A DNA stretch of 30,931 bases from the IMG/VR virus record IMGVR_UViG_3300025319_000074, positions 1-30,931 of that record; one strand, 5' to 3'. Below are positions 21,284 through 29,692 of this stretch, one piece after another. Below the pieces are notes generated by a model. That model searched no databases and was not told the DNA's origin. It saw nothing but the letters and a program-made list of their open reading frames with translations. The first letter of the stretch is position 1. Each line of letters opens with the position of its first letter. The DNA is from a virus. The translations under genes and the position numbers were made by a program.

Positions 21284-21336
21284 AAAAAACACCTAGCGAA
21301 TACCCCACGCACGGTGGTGCCTAGAGTATCGGCTAG
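21284..21336 (-). terminator. Strong hairpin with U6, second structured element
   Basis: Minus strand: CTAGC ... GCTAG, with a second helix CGATACTC / GGGTATTCG (one bulge) and an inner GCAC-CACC-GTGC hairpin, followed by GTG and six T residues at 21289-21284. An efficient-looking intrinsic terminator, or a separate small RNA. It lies 20 nt downstream of the U-tract of the RNA at 21356-21492. Confidence 0.6.
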
Positions 21337-21355
21337 CTGTTCTTAAGTAATCCAT

Positions 21356-21492
21356 AAAAAAAGTTCTAATCTTTCACCTGCGAAGCTAAAACAGCTCTTG
21401 CGAAGTGTTGACTCCGCATGTAAAAAACTAGAACTTAAACTGTTTCATTACTCCCCTTCGCTAGGAGTGCCGGAATTTCACCGGAGCATGGT
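21356..21492 (-). ncRNA. Candidate 137-nt non-coding RNA
   Basis: It starts at the predicted +1 of the promoter at 21499-21527. The 3' part is closed by AAGTTCTA (21436-21429) pairing with TAGAACTT (21368-21361) and ends in seven T residues. The 5' part has CCGG-TGAAATT-CCGG and CTCC-TAGCGAAGG-GGAG hairpins; the closed domain contains an AGCT-GTTTT-AGCT hairpin and two copies of CTTCGCA. No long frame (only MKQFKF and MLR mini-frames). Promoter, structure and terminator together make a convincing small-RNA unit. Confidence 0.65.
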
Positions 21493-21498
21493 AATTAA

Positions 21499-21527
21499 AA
21501 TATAGTTTATTAAAACCAAGATGTCAA
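21499..21527 (-). promoter_or_regulatory. Strong promoter of the 137-nt RNA
   Basis: TTGACA, 17-nt spacer, TATATT: near-consensus. It lies directly after the stop of the 63-residue zinc protein gene, and no gene starts close downstream, so it most likely drives the non-coding RNA. Confidence 0.78.
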
Positions 21528-21715
21528 GTGGCAAACGTCAAGGCCGATAATCCCGCGCACATCTCGCAGAACTTAAGACTAATTACCCCATTGTCTAATG
21601 CCTTAGACATAGAAACACCCTGACCTTTCATTAACTGTCCGCATCTTTGGCAGTAAAAAGTACCGATTTTGGCTAAGTTCCGGTTAAACCAATAAGCGTA
21701 CGAGTTTTGTTTCAC
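21524..21715 (-). CDS. Zinc-ribbon protein, unknown function
   Basis: 63 residues with a GTG start. IGTFYCQRCGQLMKGQGV... then ISLKFCEMCAGL: two CxxC pairs about 28 residues apart, as in small zinc-ribbon proteins. The N-terminus (KQNSYAYWFNRNL) is aromatic. A promoter candidate lies just upstream (21736-21764). No family assigned. Confidence 0.65.
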   Translation of the reverse strand: MKQNSYAYWFNRNLAKIGTFYCQRCGQLMKGQGVSMSKALDNGVISLKFCEMCAGLSALTFAT

Positions 21716-21735
21716 ACAAATGCCTGCCCGCTTTT

Positions 21736-21764
21736 AATGTTTCACAAAGCAAATCAAATGTCAA
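21736..21764 (-). promoter_or_regulatory. Candidate promoter of the zinc-ribbon gene
   Basis: TTGACA with AACATT at 17 nt (3 of 6 matches). The -35 is perfect and starts right after the stop of the holin-like gene, as at the MCP, RNA and operon promoters. The -10 is weak, so an activator may be needed. Confidence 0.5.
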
Positions 21765-21770
21765 GTTCCA

Positions 21771-21974
21771 CTATTTGCCTGCCATAAACTTTCTCCCAAG
21801 ATCAATAACTGACGTATATCCAGTTCCAATGGCTACGCCCCAAGCAATCTCAATATTAACTCCACCCTGTAGGGCAGTTAGAAAAGCAATAATTGTTGGA
21901 ATAAGTACGAAACGGAAAATGTTAATTCCCCATTTTTTAAGATCATTTTGATTTAATGAATATTTTTTACTCAT
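21771..21974 (-). CDS. Holin-like membrane protein
   Basis: 67 residues. A polar N-terminus (MSKKYSLNQNDLKKWGIN) and hydrophobic segments IFRFVLIPTIIAFLTALQGG and EIAWGVAIGTGYTSVIDLG, ending RKFMAGK. The layout, two short membrane segments plus a charged tail encoded next to an amidase, fits a phage holin that opens the membrane for endolysin release. AGGAGG precedes the ATG by 6 nt. Confidence 0.65.
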   Translation of the reverse strand: MSKKYSLNQNDLKKWGINIFRFVLIPTIIAFLTALQGGVNIEIAWGVAIGTGYTSVIDLGRKFMAGK

Positions 21975-22329
21975 TTTTTACCTCCTCTCTTTTGAAAAAT
22001 TTGAATAATTTATTGAATAAGTTCTTATCTTTGCTTTTAACGATGACTGTTTTATCTTCTATGTTTTCCTTCATGTCCCGTACTTCATCGGTCATAACTT
22101 TTACATCTGCTTGGACTAAGGTGCGTGCCGTATCTTGATGCTGCTGATTCTGAATAATAATCTCTTTAAGGGCCTGGACACTAGCCTGTAAATCTTCAAG
22201 TATCTCCCTGTCCGCAAATAATAGATCAACTGCCTTCTGGATTTCATCAGTACGTCTTACTACTTTCTTAACCTCATCTTCTAACTTGGAAACTTTAACA
22301 ATTAGAGTTACTGTTTCATCTTTACTCAT
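21967..22329 (-). CDS. Coiled-coil protein in the lysis cassette
   Basis: 120 residues: VKVSKLEDEVKKVVRRTDEIQKAVDLLF... and LQASVQALKEIIIQNQQ..., helical with heptads, then a basic tail (KNLFNKLFKFFKREEV). It overlaps the holin-like gene by 8 nt and lies 3 nt after the amidase. It could anchor at the membrane through its FNKLFKFFKR amphipathic end and act as a holin partner. No family recognised. Confidence 0.65.
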   Translation of the reverse strand: MSKDETVTLIVKVSKLEDEVKKVVRRTDEIQKAVDLLFADREILEDLQASVQALKEIIIQNQQHQDTARTLVQADVKVMTDEVRDMKENIEDKTVIVKSKDKNLFNKLFKFFKREEVKNE

Positions 22330-22332
22330 AAA

Positions 22333-23100
22333 TTAGGACAATGCTATCGTGGCTTTCTCTATTTTTCCTTGAAGTTCTATAATTTTCTTTGCCTTATCAG
22401 ATATTTCCTTATCGGAAGTCTTCTTATATGTCTCAAATTCGCTTAATAATGCCGTGTATTTGGCCTTATAATCCTCAGATGGGGTAGGTGGCGGTGGTGG
22501 CGGTGTCGGGGTAGAAATAGCAAGTTTTGGGTCAGGATAACCGTCCCACCTGTCATTTACTATCCTGTCTCGTAGAGTGTCTCCACCCGTATCCCAATTA
22601 CTTCCAGGACATGCCGTTGCCATAAAGTTTTTATGTCCCTTAATATCATCCCAAGAGTCAAGTTTTGGATATTGGGGCATGTTGGTAATAAAGTGTTTTG
22701 CGAGAAGATGAGAGGAGTGAACTTGTATCGCAGTTGGGAGTTCTTTTGTAAAGTCTCCTACAAAACAAGCAGAAAACATAATATCGTTTTTGTTTAATAC
22801 AGCACTACCTCCGTGTGATAAATCCCCTACATAAGCAACAGTTCCATCAGAGCAGATTATAAAACGGTAACCTACTCCTCCCCAACCTTGATTTATATGA
22901 AGATTGGCAATCGTATCACATTCCTTCTTCCAATTACCGTCAACTTTAGCTGTTTGCTTAGTAACGGAATGATGAAAGGTAAAATAAATTATATTATTGG
23001 CATTAATAGTTGGACCCCAATTATAGGAATCTCCAGGTATGGGATCACGATAATCCTGGAATTTTGATCCAAGTGATGGTATTGCTACACTTACTGGCAT
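22333..23100 (-). CDS. N-acetylmuramoyl-L-alanine amidase endolysin
   Basis: 255 residues. Amidase_2/PGRP fold: YFTFHHSVT with zinc ligand H43 or H44, GVGYRFII, the catalytic-type region DLSHGGSAVLN and GHKNF...ACPGSNWD with ligand H156 and C164. A Pro-rich linker (about 197-208) leads to a C-terminal coiled coil (208-255) rather than a usual wall-binding domain. It cleaves the amide bond between muramic acid and the peptide stem. A leaderless promoter lies 6 nt upstream of the ATG. Confidence 0.9.
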   Translation of the reverse strand: MPVSVAIPSLGSKFQDYRDPIPGDSYNWGPTINANNIIYFTFHHSVTKQTAKVDGNWKKECDTIANLHINQGWGGVGYRFIICSDGTVAYVGDLSHGGSAVLNKNDIMFSACFVGDFTKELPTAIQVHSSHLLAKHFITNMPQYPKLDSWDDIKGHKNFMATACPGSNWDTGGDTLRDRIVNDRWDGYPDPKLAISTPTPPPPPPTPSEDYKAKYTALLSEFETYKKTSDKEISDKAKKIIELQGKIEKATIALS

Positions 23101-23106
23101 ACGTTA

Positions 23107-23115
23107 ATTATATCA
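23107..23115 (-). promoter_or_regulatory. Extended -10 promoter TGATATAAT of the amidase gene
   Basis: TGATATAAT, 6 nt, ATG at 23100. The TGA is the stop codon of the upstream 61-residue gene. Confidence 0.7.
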
Positions 23116-23298
23116 CTTCATTTTATAAGGCACTAATATATACCCCGCAGGCAAAATTCCCCCATCTGGAAAATTAGGATGAGCCTTTTTATCAATGAAT
23201 ATCCGTCCTTCTGTGTCATTTATCGGTTCTACCCATCCCTTAAAAAAGGTTTGTCTATTGGTTAAATACATCATGTCAAGGCGTTCCTTATTATTCAT
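23113..23298 (-). CDS. Small protein before the amidase
   Basis: 61 residues, MNNKERLDMMYLTNRQTFFKGWVEPINDTEGRIFIDKKAHPNFPDGGILPAGYILVPYKMK: a short helix and beta strands. It overlaps the gene upstream by 8 nt. Function unknown. Its stop codon is part of the amidase promoter. Confidence 0.6.
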   Translation of the reverse strand: MNNKERLDMMYLTNRQTFFKGWVEPINDTEGRIFIDKKAHPNFPDGGILPAGYILVPYKMK

Positions 23299-23611
23299 TA
23301 TTTTCTTCGGGAAGCCTGACTAAAACATTCTTCCCCCACACCATGACATGAGTACCTTGATTGGTGCTTCTGACAACAAATTGTTCTTCTCCTGGCATTA
23401 TTTTTTGTATATACCATATTCTGCCTTCTTGTGTTTCAAATTCAAATAGCCTTCTTAAATCTGGCTGATTAGGGAAAGCCATCTTTTTAAATCTCTCAAA
23501 CGATTGAAATTTATTCTCCTCTCCCGCAATTCTTAAATTATGCTCTCTTGAAGATAAAACTTCCTGTCTTTCCGCTTCAGGTAAGTCGTAAAAATTGGGC
23601 TGTTCAACCAT
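23291..23611 (-). CDS. Protein of unknown function in the lysis region
   Basis: 106 residues. A charged helical N-terminus (FYDLPEAERQEVLSSREHNL) and a beta-rich C-terminus (GRIWYIQKIMPGEEQFVVRS... then HVMVWGKNVLVRLP). No family recognised. Adjacent to the coiled-coil/TM gene, so probably part of virion or lysis functions. Confidence 0.6.
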   Translation of the reverse strand: MVEQPNFYDLPEAERQEVLSSREHNLRIAGEENKFQSFERFKKMAFPNQPDLRRLFEFETQEGRIWYIQKIMPGEEQFVVRSTNQGTHVMVWGKNVLVRLPEENNE

Positions 23612-23612
23612 C

Positions 23613-23840
23613 TTATTTTAGAGCTTGCGTAATCGCTATTACCGCTAAAATTCCTATCACATTTATAGCACCCACTATTTTAACTTGCGTTGATAGCCCG
23701 CTTACCTGAGTAGATAAACCAATTATTTGTTCTTTTAAATGCGGGAGTTCATTTTCCTTAATTGCCTTCATATCCTCTTTAAGAGATGCTACATCAGCCT
23801 GAAGTTCCTTTATTTGATATTTAGAAAGATCATTCTTCAT
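23613..23840 (-). CDS. Coiled-coil protein with C-terminal membrane anchor
   Basis: 75 residues. Coiled coil (SLKEDMKAIKENELPHLKEQ) with a repeated GLSTQV-SGLSTQV, then one transmembrane helix (VGAINVIGILAVIAITQALK). The layout is that of XhlA-like hemolysin/holin-associated proteins that act with phage endolysins. Located two genes upstream of the amidase. Family assignment by layout only. Confidence 0.65.
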   Translation of the reverse strand: MKNDLSKYQIKELQADVASLKEDMKAIKENELPHLKEQIIGLSTQVSGLSTQVKIVGAINVIGILAVIAITQALK

Positions 23841-23841
23841 A

Positions 23842-24129
23842 TTATTGTCCTCGTTCGCCTAAGTTTCGTAGTCGCTGGATCAGGGCTTTTAAAATAATCT
23901 CTGCCTCCCCTGGGGCGGACTTCTGAAGTTGTTGTACCCCTCCCTCTGACATGTTCTGAAGCGGCTGAAGGCCTTGATTTCCTCCTTGCGTCATTATTTG
24001 TTGAGGAGTTTGAGCTTGAGGATTAAGGTTGGCCTGACCCGTAGGCAAGCCAGCCGTAGAGGGCTGTGCGCCCATTCTCCGCCTGAAAGCCTCAGTGATT
24101 GCCGATGTGTCTAAACCATTAGGTGGCAT
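23842..24129 (-). CDS. Gln/Pro-rich protein, unknown function
   Basis: 95 residues. Disordered, low-complexity centre (PQAQTPQQIMTQGGNQGLQPLQ) flanked by short helices (TSAITEAFRRRM and AEIILKALIQRLRNLGE). It follows the giant virion protein and has its own leaderless promoter. The shape suits a linker or chaperone-like accessory virion protein. Confidence 0.65.
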   Translation of the reverse strand: MPPNGLDTSAITEAFRRRMGAQPSTAGLPTGQANLNPQAQTPQQIMTQGGNQGLQPLQNMSEGGVQQLQKSAPGEAEIILKALIQRLRNLGERGQ

Positions 24130-24135
24130 GATTAA

Positions 24136-24144
24136 ATTATATCA
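24136..24144 (-). promoter_or_regulatory. Extended -10 promoter TGATATAAT, leaderless start
   Basis: TGATATAAT, 6 nt, ATG at 24129. Its TGA is the stop codon of the 31-residue peptide upstream. Confidence 0.7.
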
Positions 24145-24237
24145 TATACTCGGTAGCTGTTCGTAAGCCCTGATAAGTAATATTATATAAGCAATCCAAG
24201 CGATAACAACAAACCAGTCTCTTATGTTTTTTTTCAT
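24142..24237 (-). CDS. 31-residue single-span membrane peptide
   Basis: MKKNIRDWFVVIAWIAYIIL continues with LIRAYEQLPSI: positive N-terminus, one transmembrane helix, short polar tail. It begins 1 nt after the stop of the giant gene and ends exactly in the promoter of the next gene. The tight packing supports it as real. Possibly a virion-entry or lysis accessory peptide. Confidence 0.6.
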   Translation of the reverse strand: MKKNIRDWFVVIAWIAYIILLIRAYEQLPSI

Positions 24238-24238
24238 A

Positions 24239-27200
24239 CTACTGGCTTAACTCCTTTAAAAATTTAGATTTATTAAACGTTTCTCCTCCTCCCAAGTCCT
24301 TTAAAAACTCAGATTTATTGAATTTTAAACTACCTCCGTTACCCTTTGTTTTACCTTCTTCTGGTGGAAAAAACAAGCCCTTAAGTGCGGGACCGACTAT
24401 AGGGACATCTCTGATTACCTGCTTGCCAATAGGGGCGGTTCTTGATTTAACCTCTTCCATACCCTCTTTAGTTTTCCTATCCTTAGTTAACTCCGCAAGG
24501 GCATATATATAGTCTACCCCCATAGACAGGCTTGGTCCTGCCAAAAGACTATACACTCCAAGCTTTCCATACTGAGTAGCTTTTATAGTATCGGTAAAAA
24601 CATGACCATACCATAAGTAGTTTTCAAATGCCCTAGCGAATCCTTCCTTGTCTCTCTTGCGCCCACTAATGACTGCGTAAAGATCATTCATTATCTCCCC
24701 AATTATTTGATATCCTATCCCAGCTGCTAATAATACTCCTATAACAAAAGCAAAATTTTTATGCTTAGTCTCTTCGTAAACAATTTTTCCCAATTCAGTG
24801 CTATTCTTGGAGTTAAGAAACATAAAGCTTTTCCATTGAAAAAGAAGCTTGAGAGCAGGATGAGATTTAAAACCATACGGCAGTTCTTCTATTTGATACG
24901 AAAATTGCGTATGGTCATTTAGATATTGTGACGCATCTATTAAGTCTTGTTTGGATAGCTCACCATTCGTAAGGGATTTTGTGATATCTATTCCAATTCT
25001 ATCAAATACTCTCCTTGCTGGTTTATCGGCAGGGTTTCTCTGTAGATCGCTAAAATAATTTTGCGCCCAATCCCTTGCGGTATTGGCGGTAAAAATTCTG
25101 TTTAAGTCTTCTACCGGGGAGAATCTAATTAAACGCAGAAATCTTCTAACTATATCTGCTGGTCCTCCTGTTTCCTGTATAAATTGTTTCTTTGAACTAT
25201 CTAATAGCACACCCGTTCTTGTCGCCCACTCTTTTTCTCTTTGGGTAGCTCTAGAACCAAGAGCTGATTTTAATATATACGGGTTCCAACCTTTAGGACC
25301 TGTCCAAATTAAAGTTTGAAGTCTTTGAGTAAGGTTGGCAAGGGTAGTCATAGGAGTAAATTTTGTAATAACCTGAATAGCCCCAACTAGGTTTGCAAGA
25401 TCTGCCCACGCATCCGCACTTACTGTTTTCCCAAGAGCTAAATCTAAACTTGCAAGAACCTGTTTAGCGTCTCCTCCTTCAACAGCTATTTGGTTAACTA
25501 ATCCGTATGCCTTTTCATCTGCCATTCCCAAAAACTCCGCATCCGCAATTCTGTGCCAAGCGCTGTCAAGATACGTGGGGATTACTTTACGTGGATCTCG
25601 TTCATAGATAGGAAAATCAACCTTTCTTGGTTTTTCTAAGTTGCCGTACCTGCGGGCAACTTTTCTTAAGACAACCTGATTATACATTGACTCCGCTTCC
25701 GTTATTGTCTGAGCTTTGCCCATCTGAACTACTTTAACAAGAGCGTCTTTTCTGGCTCGCGCGCTTTTAATAATCTCCTCCGGGACAAAATGAGGGAAGT
25801 AGTTGCTTCTAAATTTAATATCAAGCCCTAGCCTCTTGGCAATAGCAAAGACTTTAGTTTTTTCTCTCCCCCATACTTCAACAGCATTCTTTAAAGCAGG
25901 AGTATCAGGAGTTAATCCATCTTCTATAACAGAAACGAACTTTTTAATATCTTCGTCCGAAAGCTTATTGAGGACAGGCTCTATGTCAGCGATAGCATTA
26001 CCTGCGTAAGAATCTCCTTTGTGTCTAGCATCCAAAAGCATCTTAGATAATTTCTTCCCTGGCTCTCCCTGTTTTTCCATATAGTCTCTAATTGAATTAG
26101 TGATCAATGATCTCATTGTATTCGCTATTGATCTCTCATATTCCTTTCCCATCGCTACATCAATCCCCTCTGCAGTTGCCTTGCTTATTAACCTTGATAT
26201 TTCATTAGCAAGTTGGACAGGTGTTGCTCCTGGCCCTAGTCTTTTGCCGAGACTCTTGGCTAGCTTACGAATACTTCTGATTTCCTGTTCCTTAACAATT
26301 CTCTTTTCTTTTTCGGCTTGCCGGATTAGTCTTTCGGCAACTCTCTCTTTTGTTCTAGCTGTAGCCTCTGCAAGAAAAACCCGTGGTTCTTCTGCACCTT
26401 CAAGAAAAGACGCAATCTCTTTCTTGACGGACTCAACACTTCGTAAGGTTTTAAACTTCTCCCCCATTGCTAAGTTTGAGACTACAATTTCTTTTCTATT
26501 CTGGGCTGAAAGCGGGCTAATATTACGGACTACCTCCATGCCCTCCTTAGATAAGCGAGCTATCCTTCCTTCAAGTTCGTCTAAATAAACGTTCTCCAAT
26601 CCAGCCTTAGAACTACGCGAGGATGGTTCATTGTTAAAAAATACAAACTTAACCCCTCTATTATTCAAAGCTTCAATCTTGGTCAGTAAATCCTTGAAGC
26701 CCTCTGCTTTTTCCATACTTGAACCTACTCCATAACCTGATGACCAAATATAGGGCGGGTCAATCCAGAGAAAATCCGAAGGTGTTCCATTTTTAATATA
26801 ATAGTCTAATTTCTTTAAACCATCTTCTGTTGTAATTTTGACGTCTTTGAAAGTCTTTGAAAAGTTAGGGACAGCCTCTTCTAACGCACGAAACTTATCA
26901 ACTGAAATATCCGTTTTAACTCTCCCCGCGACTTTATCAACTAAGTTAGCCCCCGCCATAAAATCTTTATTATTCTTAAGCTCGGGATGAGTATAAACAA
27001 AGTCGGACAACCAGTCCGATTCGGGATTTCTAAGATAATAATTCTTGATGGCCTTAACATACTTTAAAACCTCATCGGGACTCTTAATTGATTGTTGAAT
27101 AGAATTGACTACCGCTGAATCAAGTTCGTTATAGGTAATTTTTGCATTAGGAAATATCTTCTTGGATAGGCTTGAAAGTAAGCCCGATCCTCCAAAGACA

Positions 27201-29686
27201 TCCTCAACGTTAGTAATGTCTTTAAGATGGGCTACGTCCTTATCGGTTAAACTCCCGATATTGTTTTTCTGAATACCCAATGTGTTAAAGACATATCCCA
27301 CCATCCCTCTTTTGTTGCCTAATCTTAAAAGTGGTATATTTGTCCTTACCCATTCCTTATTTTGAGTACCTCTAAGGGTATATCTGGACTTGGGCAAGAA
27401 AAATTCCCCCTCTATTGAAGATAGACTCTCGTCTACTTTTGATACTAGGAATTTTTCCTTTGGAGTAATAGGTTTACCAATTTTCTCATCAATATTAAAT
27501 GTCAAATCTTCCAACGCTCCCAGACTATCGCCCACCTCAGTATCATTCTTGAGAGATTGAAATAAGGCATAGTCCTGTTTATAATTACCAGATGACCCGA
27601 CTATATTTCTGATTTGTCTATTAGCCCAAGCTCTAAGTTTAGGCAATTGTTCGGGTGACGAAGTTTCTATTTGGTCACTTAGGCTTTTTAACTTATCCAC
27701 ATATTCTTCTTGTGTTTGAGATTCTCCAACAAAACGATCAAGCTTTTCTTCATAATTTTCTTTAGTTAAGGATTTAATCGTTACTTTAGCTTCGGGGGGT
27801 GCTTTGGAAACTTCTGCTTCCTTCCTTGTCGGTGGTTTGCCGAAAAACAAGAACTCAACTGCCTCCTTGATATTCTCGTCCGTTGTATCAGGGATCTTCA
27901 GCTCCTGTTCGGGATTCATAAAGGAAGCAGGAATCAGATATCCCTTCTTTTCGCCTAGCATTTTAGCCTCATCAGCCCGGGGTAGATAAAAACCTTCTAC
28001 GTCTCCTGCTGGCCAAGCTGTCTCAACGATAACATATCGCTTCCCCTGTGGTCCTAAATCCTGTTCGTAAACTTCCCCTTCTAGAAATTCCCCTGTTCCT
28101 TTCCTCGCACTGCGGAGAAGATCGGCATTATCAGAAATAACTCTTGTAGTACTAGGTTGAATTTTAAGCTCTTTCTTTAGTGGTGCTTTTGCGATTGGTT
28201 GTTTCATAAGAGAAGATTTATCAATAACAAAAACATGATCCCCTTGTTCTCCTCCTCTTAACACTAAGGCATCATACCCAGCATCCCTGAGGGCCTTACT
28301 CATAATTAAATCCATAGAGGCATCAAACTTATTAGCTTGGCTTTCGTTTAATACTGTTTTGGCAGTGTTATACTCTATCCCCGCATCGTAAAGAGCATTC
28401 ATTAACTCTATATCTACTTGATTCTCAGATAACGCTTCTCCTACGTTAATTTTCCCATACAGAGAATTGCCGATATCTACATATTTTTTTGGTATAAAGC
28501 TTTCGTACCCACTATTAATAATTGAAAACGAGCCATCCTCTAAAATAGCATCTTCAATAACCAAAGGTTTCTTAACAGATACATTAAATTTATATTCCGT
28601 TTGACCTGCAATTCCCTCAGCTCCCTTAATAGCATTGAGCCCTTTTTCATCAGATACCCATGTACCACCTCTAGTGGCAAAAGTGGTCTTATTGGGTTCG
28701 TTTGCCAATCTAATCAAAGTTGTCGGTATTTTCCCAATCGGCTGTTGTGCGATGGGCTTAGGTTCTAGTTGAGCCGAAGGAGTCTTAACGGGAACAATTT
28801 CCTTCCCAGTCTTGGCTTCCTTCCTCCAAAGTGATGATACCCAATTTCTTAATCCTGTAATATCTAATCCCGATGGTGGTTCGGCTGAAGTAACAACCTT
28901 AAAATCTTTTATAAACTGATCAAACTTGACGGGATCTCCTCCTTTGTCCGGATGGAGACTTTTAACTGTGTTGTTAAATTTAGAACGTAAAGCGGTGGGA
29001 TTATCTTTTAAGCCAAATCCGTACTCAGAGAGTCTTGTACGGGCAGCTCCAAGTTCGGTAGAAGGAACCCCCTTTAATGGACTAGGGCGGATAGTTCCAA
29101 AGGCAAACCCGATAACGCCAGCTGTGGCAAGAGTCCGAGGGTCTTGTTCTTCTCCTTTTAGACCAGAAATCCCCGCTTGAATACCTGTAAGTAAACCCGC
29201 CATCTTTGTTCCCGATTTAACAAGTTGTCCAACCGTTTTCGCTACTACAGGTGCTCCTGCGCCAAGCGGAGCATAAGCTCCAAACGTAGTACCTAATCCT
29301 TCTTCAATAGCAACACCTAATCTCTTTCGGGCTTCCTTGCCAGCCTTATCTTCGCCAAAAAACTCTTTAATAGGGATAGCTTCTCTGGGTTTCTTCTCCG
29401 GCCCGAGAAATCGTTCAAATCCCGGGCGTTCATAGGCGGGCTTAACGATCTTCCCTTCCCCTCTTTTAAAAGGGCTAGGTAACTCGCCAACTTTTTTGAT
29501 TACCTCTCTAGTAGGTTGAACAAAAAGCTTTTCGGTAATCTCCTTAGCTTGTCTTTCAAATTCTTTCTGCTTCCTTCGGGCTTCTTCTTTCTTGCGACGT
29601 TTCTCTTGGTTAGTTTCAAATAAATCCTTACTTATCTGAAATAAGTTGATTCCTTGAGGTTGAAAAAGGTTTCTGAATAACTCCAT
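24239..29686 (-). CDS. Giant polyvalent virion-type protein: J domain, ART-like region, D12 adenine methylase
   Basis: 1,815 residues. In order: basic helical start (27-50); Gly/Ala-rich hydrophobic segments (about 130-200); J domain (about 205-265) with HPDKGGD at 245-251; ADP-ribosyltransferase-like region (about 320-495, ending RDAGYDALVLRGGEQGDHVFVID), as in polyvalent proteins; D12-type N6-adenine methylase (about 785-1075) with PLLRLGNKRG, DVFGGSG (829-835) and catalytic DPPY (976-979); a long helical region with SNYFPHFVPEEI (about 1294-1305); a membrane span (about 1645-1672); and two C-terminal copies of FNKS-x-FLK-x-L. Polyvalent proteins are thought to be injected with phage DNA and protect it. 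The lysozyme-like neighbour fits this. Confidence 0.85.
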   Translation of the reverse strand: MELFRNLFQPQGINLFQISKDLFETNQEKRRKKEEARRKQKEFERQAKEITEKLFVQPTREVIKKVGELPSPFKRGEGKIVKPAYERPGFERFLGPEKKPREAIPIKEFFGEDKAGKEARKRLGVAIEEGLGTTFGAYAPLGAGAPVVAKTVGQLVKSGTKMAGLLTGIQAGISGLKGEEQDPRTLATAGVIGFAFGTIRPSPLKGVPSTELGAARTRLSEYGFGLKDNPTALRSKFNNTVKSLHPDKGGDPVKFDQFIKDFKVVTSAEPPSGLDITGLRNWVSSLWRKEAKTGKEIVPVKTPSAQLEPKPIAQQPIGKIPTTLIRLANEPNKTTFATRGGTWVSDEKGLNAIKGAEGIAGQTEYKFNVSVKKPLVIEDAILEDGSFSIINSGYESFIPKKYVDIGNSLYGKINVGEALSENQVDIELMNALYDAGIEYNTAKTVLNESQANKFDASMDLIMSKALRDAGYDALVLRGGEQGDHVFVIDKSSLMKQPIAKAPLKKELKIQPSTTRVISDNADLLRSARKGTGEFLEGEVYEQDLGPQGKRYVIVETAWPAGDVEGFYLPRADEAKMLGEKKGYLIPASFMNPEQELKIPDTTDENIKEAVEFLFFGKPPTRKEAEVSKAPPEAKVTIKSLTKENYEEKLDRFVGESQTQEEYVDKLKSLSDQIETSSPEQLPKLRAWANRQIRNIVGSSGNYKQDYALFQSLKNDTEVGDSLGALEDLTFNIDEKIGKPITPKEKFLVSKVDESLSSIEGEFFLPKSRYTLRGTQNKEWVRTNIPLLRLGNKRGMVGYVFNTLGIQKNNIGSLTDKDVAHLKDITNVEDVFGGSGLLSSLSKKIFPNAKITYNELDSAVVNSIQQSIKSPDEVLKYVKAIKNYYLRNPESDWLSDFVYTHPELKNNKDFMAGANLVDKVAGRVKTDISVDKFRALEEAVPNFSKTFKDVKITTEDGLKKLDYYIKNGTPSDFLWIDPPYIWSSGYGVGSSMEKAEGFKDLLTKIEALNNRGVKFVFFNNEPSSRSSKAGLENVYLDELEGRIARLSKEGMEVVRNISPLSAQNRKEIVVSNLAMGEKFKTLRSVESVKKEIASFLEGAEEPRVFLAEATARTKERVAERLIRQAEKEKRIVKEQEIRSIRKLAKSLGKRLGPGATPVQLANEISRLISKATAEGIDVAMGKEYERSIANTMRSLITNSIRDYMEKQGEPGKKLSKMLLDARHKGDSYAGNAIADIEPVLNKLSDEDIKKFVSVIEDGLTPDTPALKNAVEVWGREKTKVFAIAKRLGLDIKFRSNYFPHFVPEEIIKSARARKDALVKVVQMGKAQTITEAESMYNQVVLRKVARRYGNLEKPRKVDFPIYERDPRKVIPTYLDSAWHRIADAEFLGMADEKAYGLVNQIAVEGGDAKQVLASLDLALGKTVSADAWADLANLVGAIQVITKFTPMTTLANLTQRLQTLIWTGPKGWNPYILKSALGSRATQREKEWATRTGVLLDSSKKQFIQETGGPADIVRRFLRLIRFSPVEDLNRIFTANTARDWAQNYFSDLQRNPADKPARRVFDRIGIDITKSLTNGELSKQDLIDASQYLNDHTQFSYQIEELPYGFKSHPALKLLFQWKSFMFLNSKNSTELGKIVYEETKHKNFAFVIGVLLAAGIGYQIIGEIMNDLYAVISGRKRDKEGFARAFENYLWYGHVFTDTIKATQYGKLGVYSLLAGPSLSMGVDYIYALAELTKDRKTKEGMEEVKSRTAPIGKQVIRDVPIVGPALKGLFFPPEEGKTKGNGGSLKFNKSEFLKDLGGGETFNKSKFLKELSQ

Positions 29687-29692
29687 ACCATA

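Noticed and set aside
21440-21490. CCGGTGAAATTCCGGC in the small RNA resembles the cobalamin riboswitch core
   Set aside because: The conserved CCCGC and ACUGU parts of the B12 box are missing, and no B12-related gene follows.
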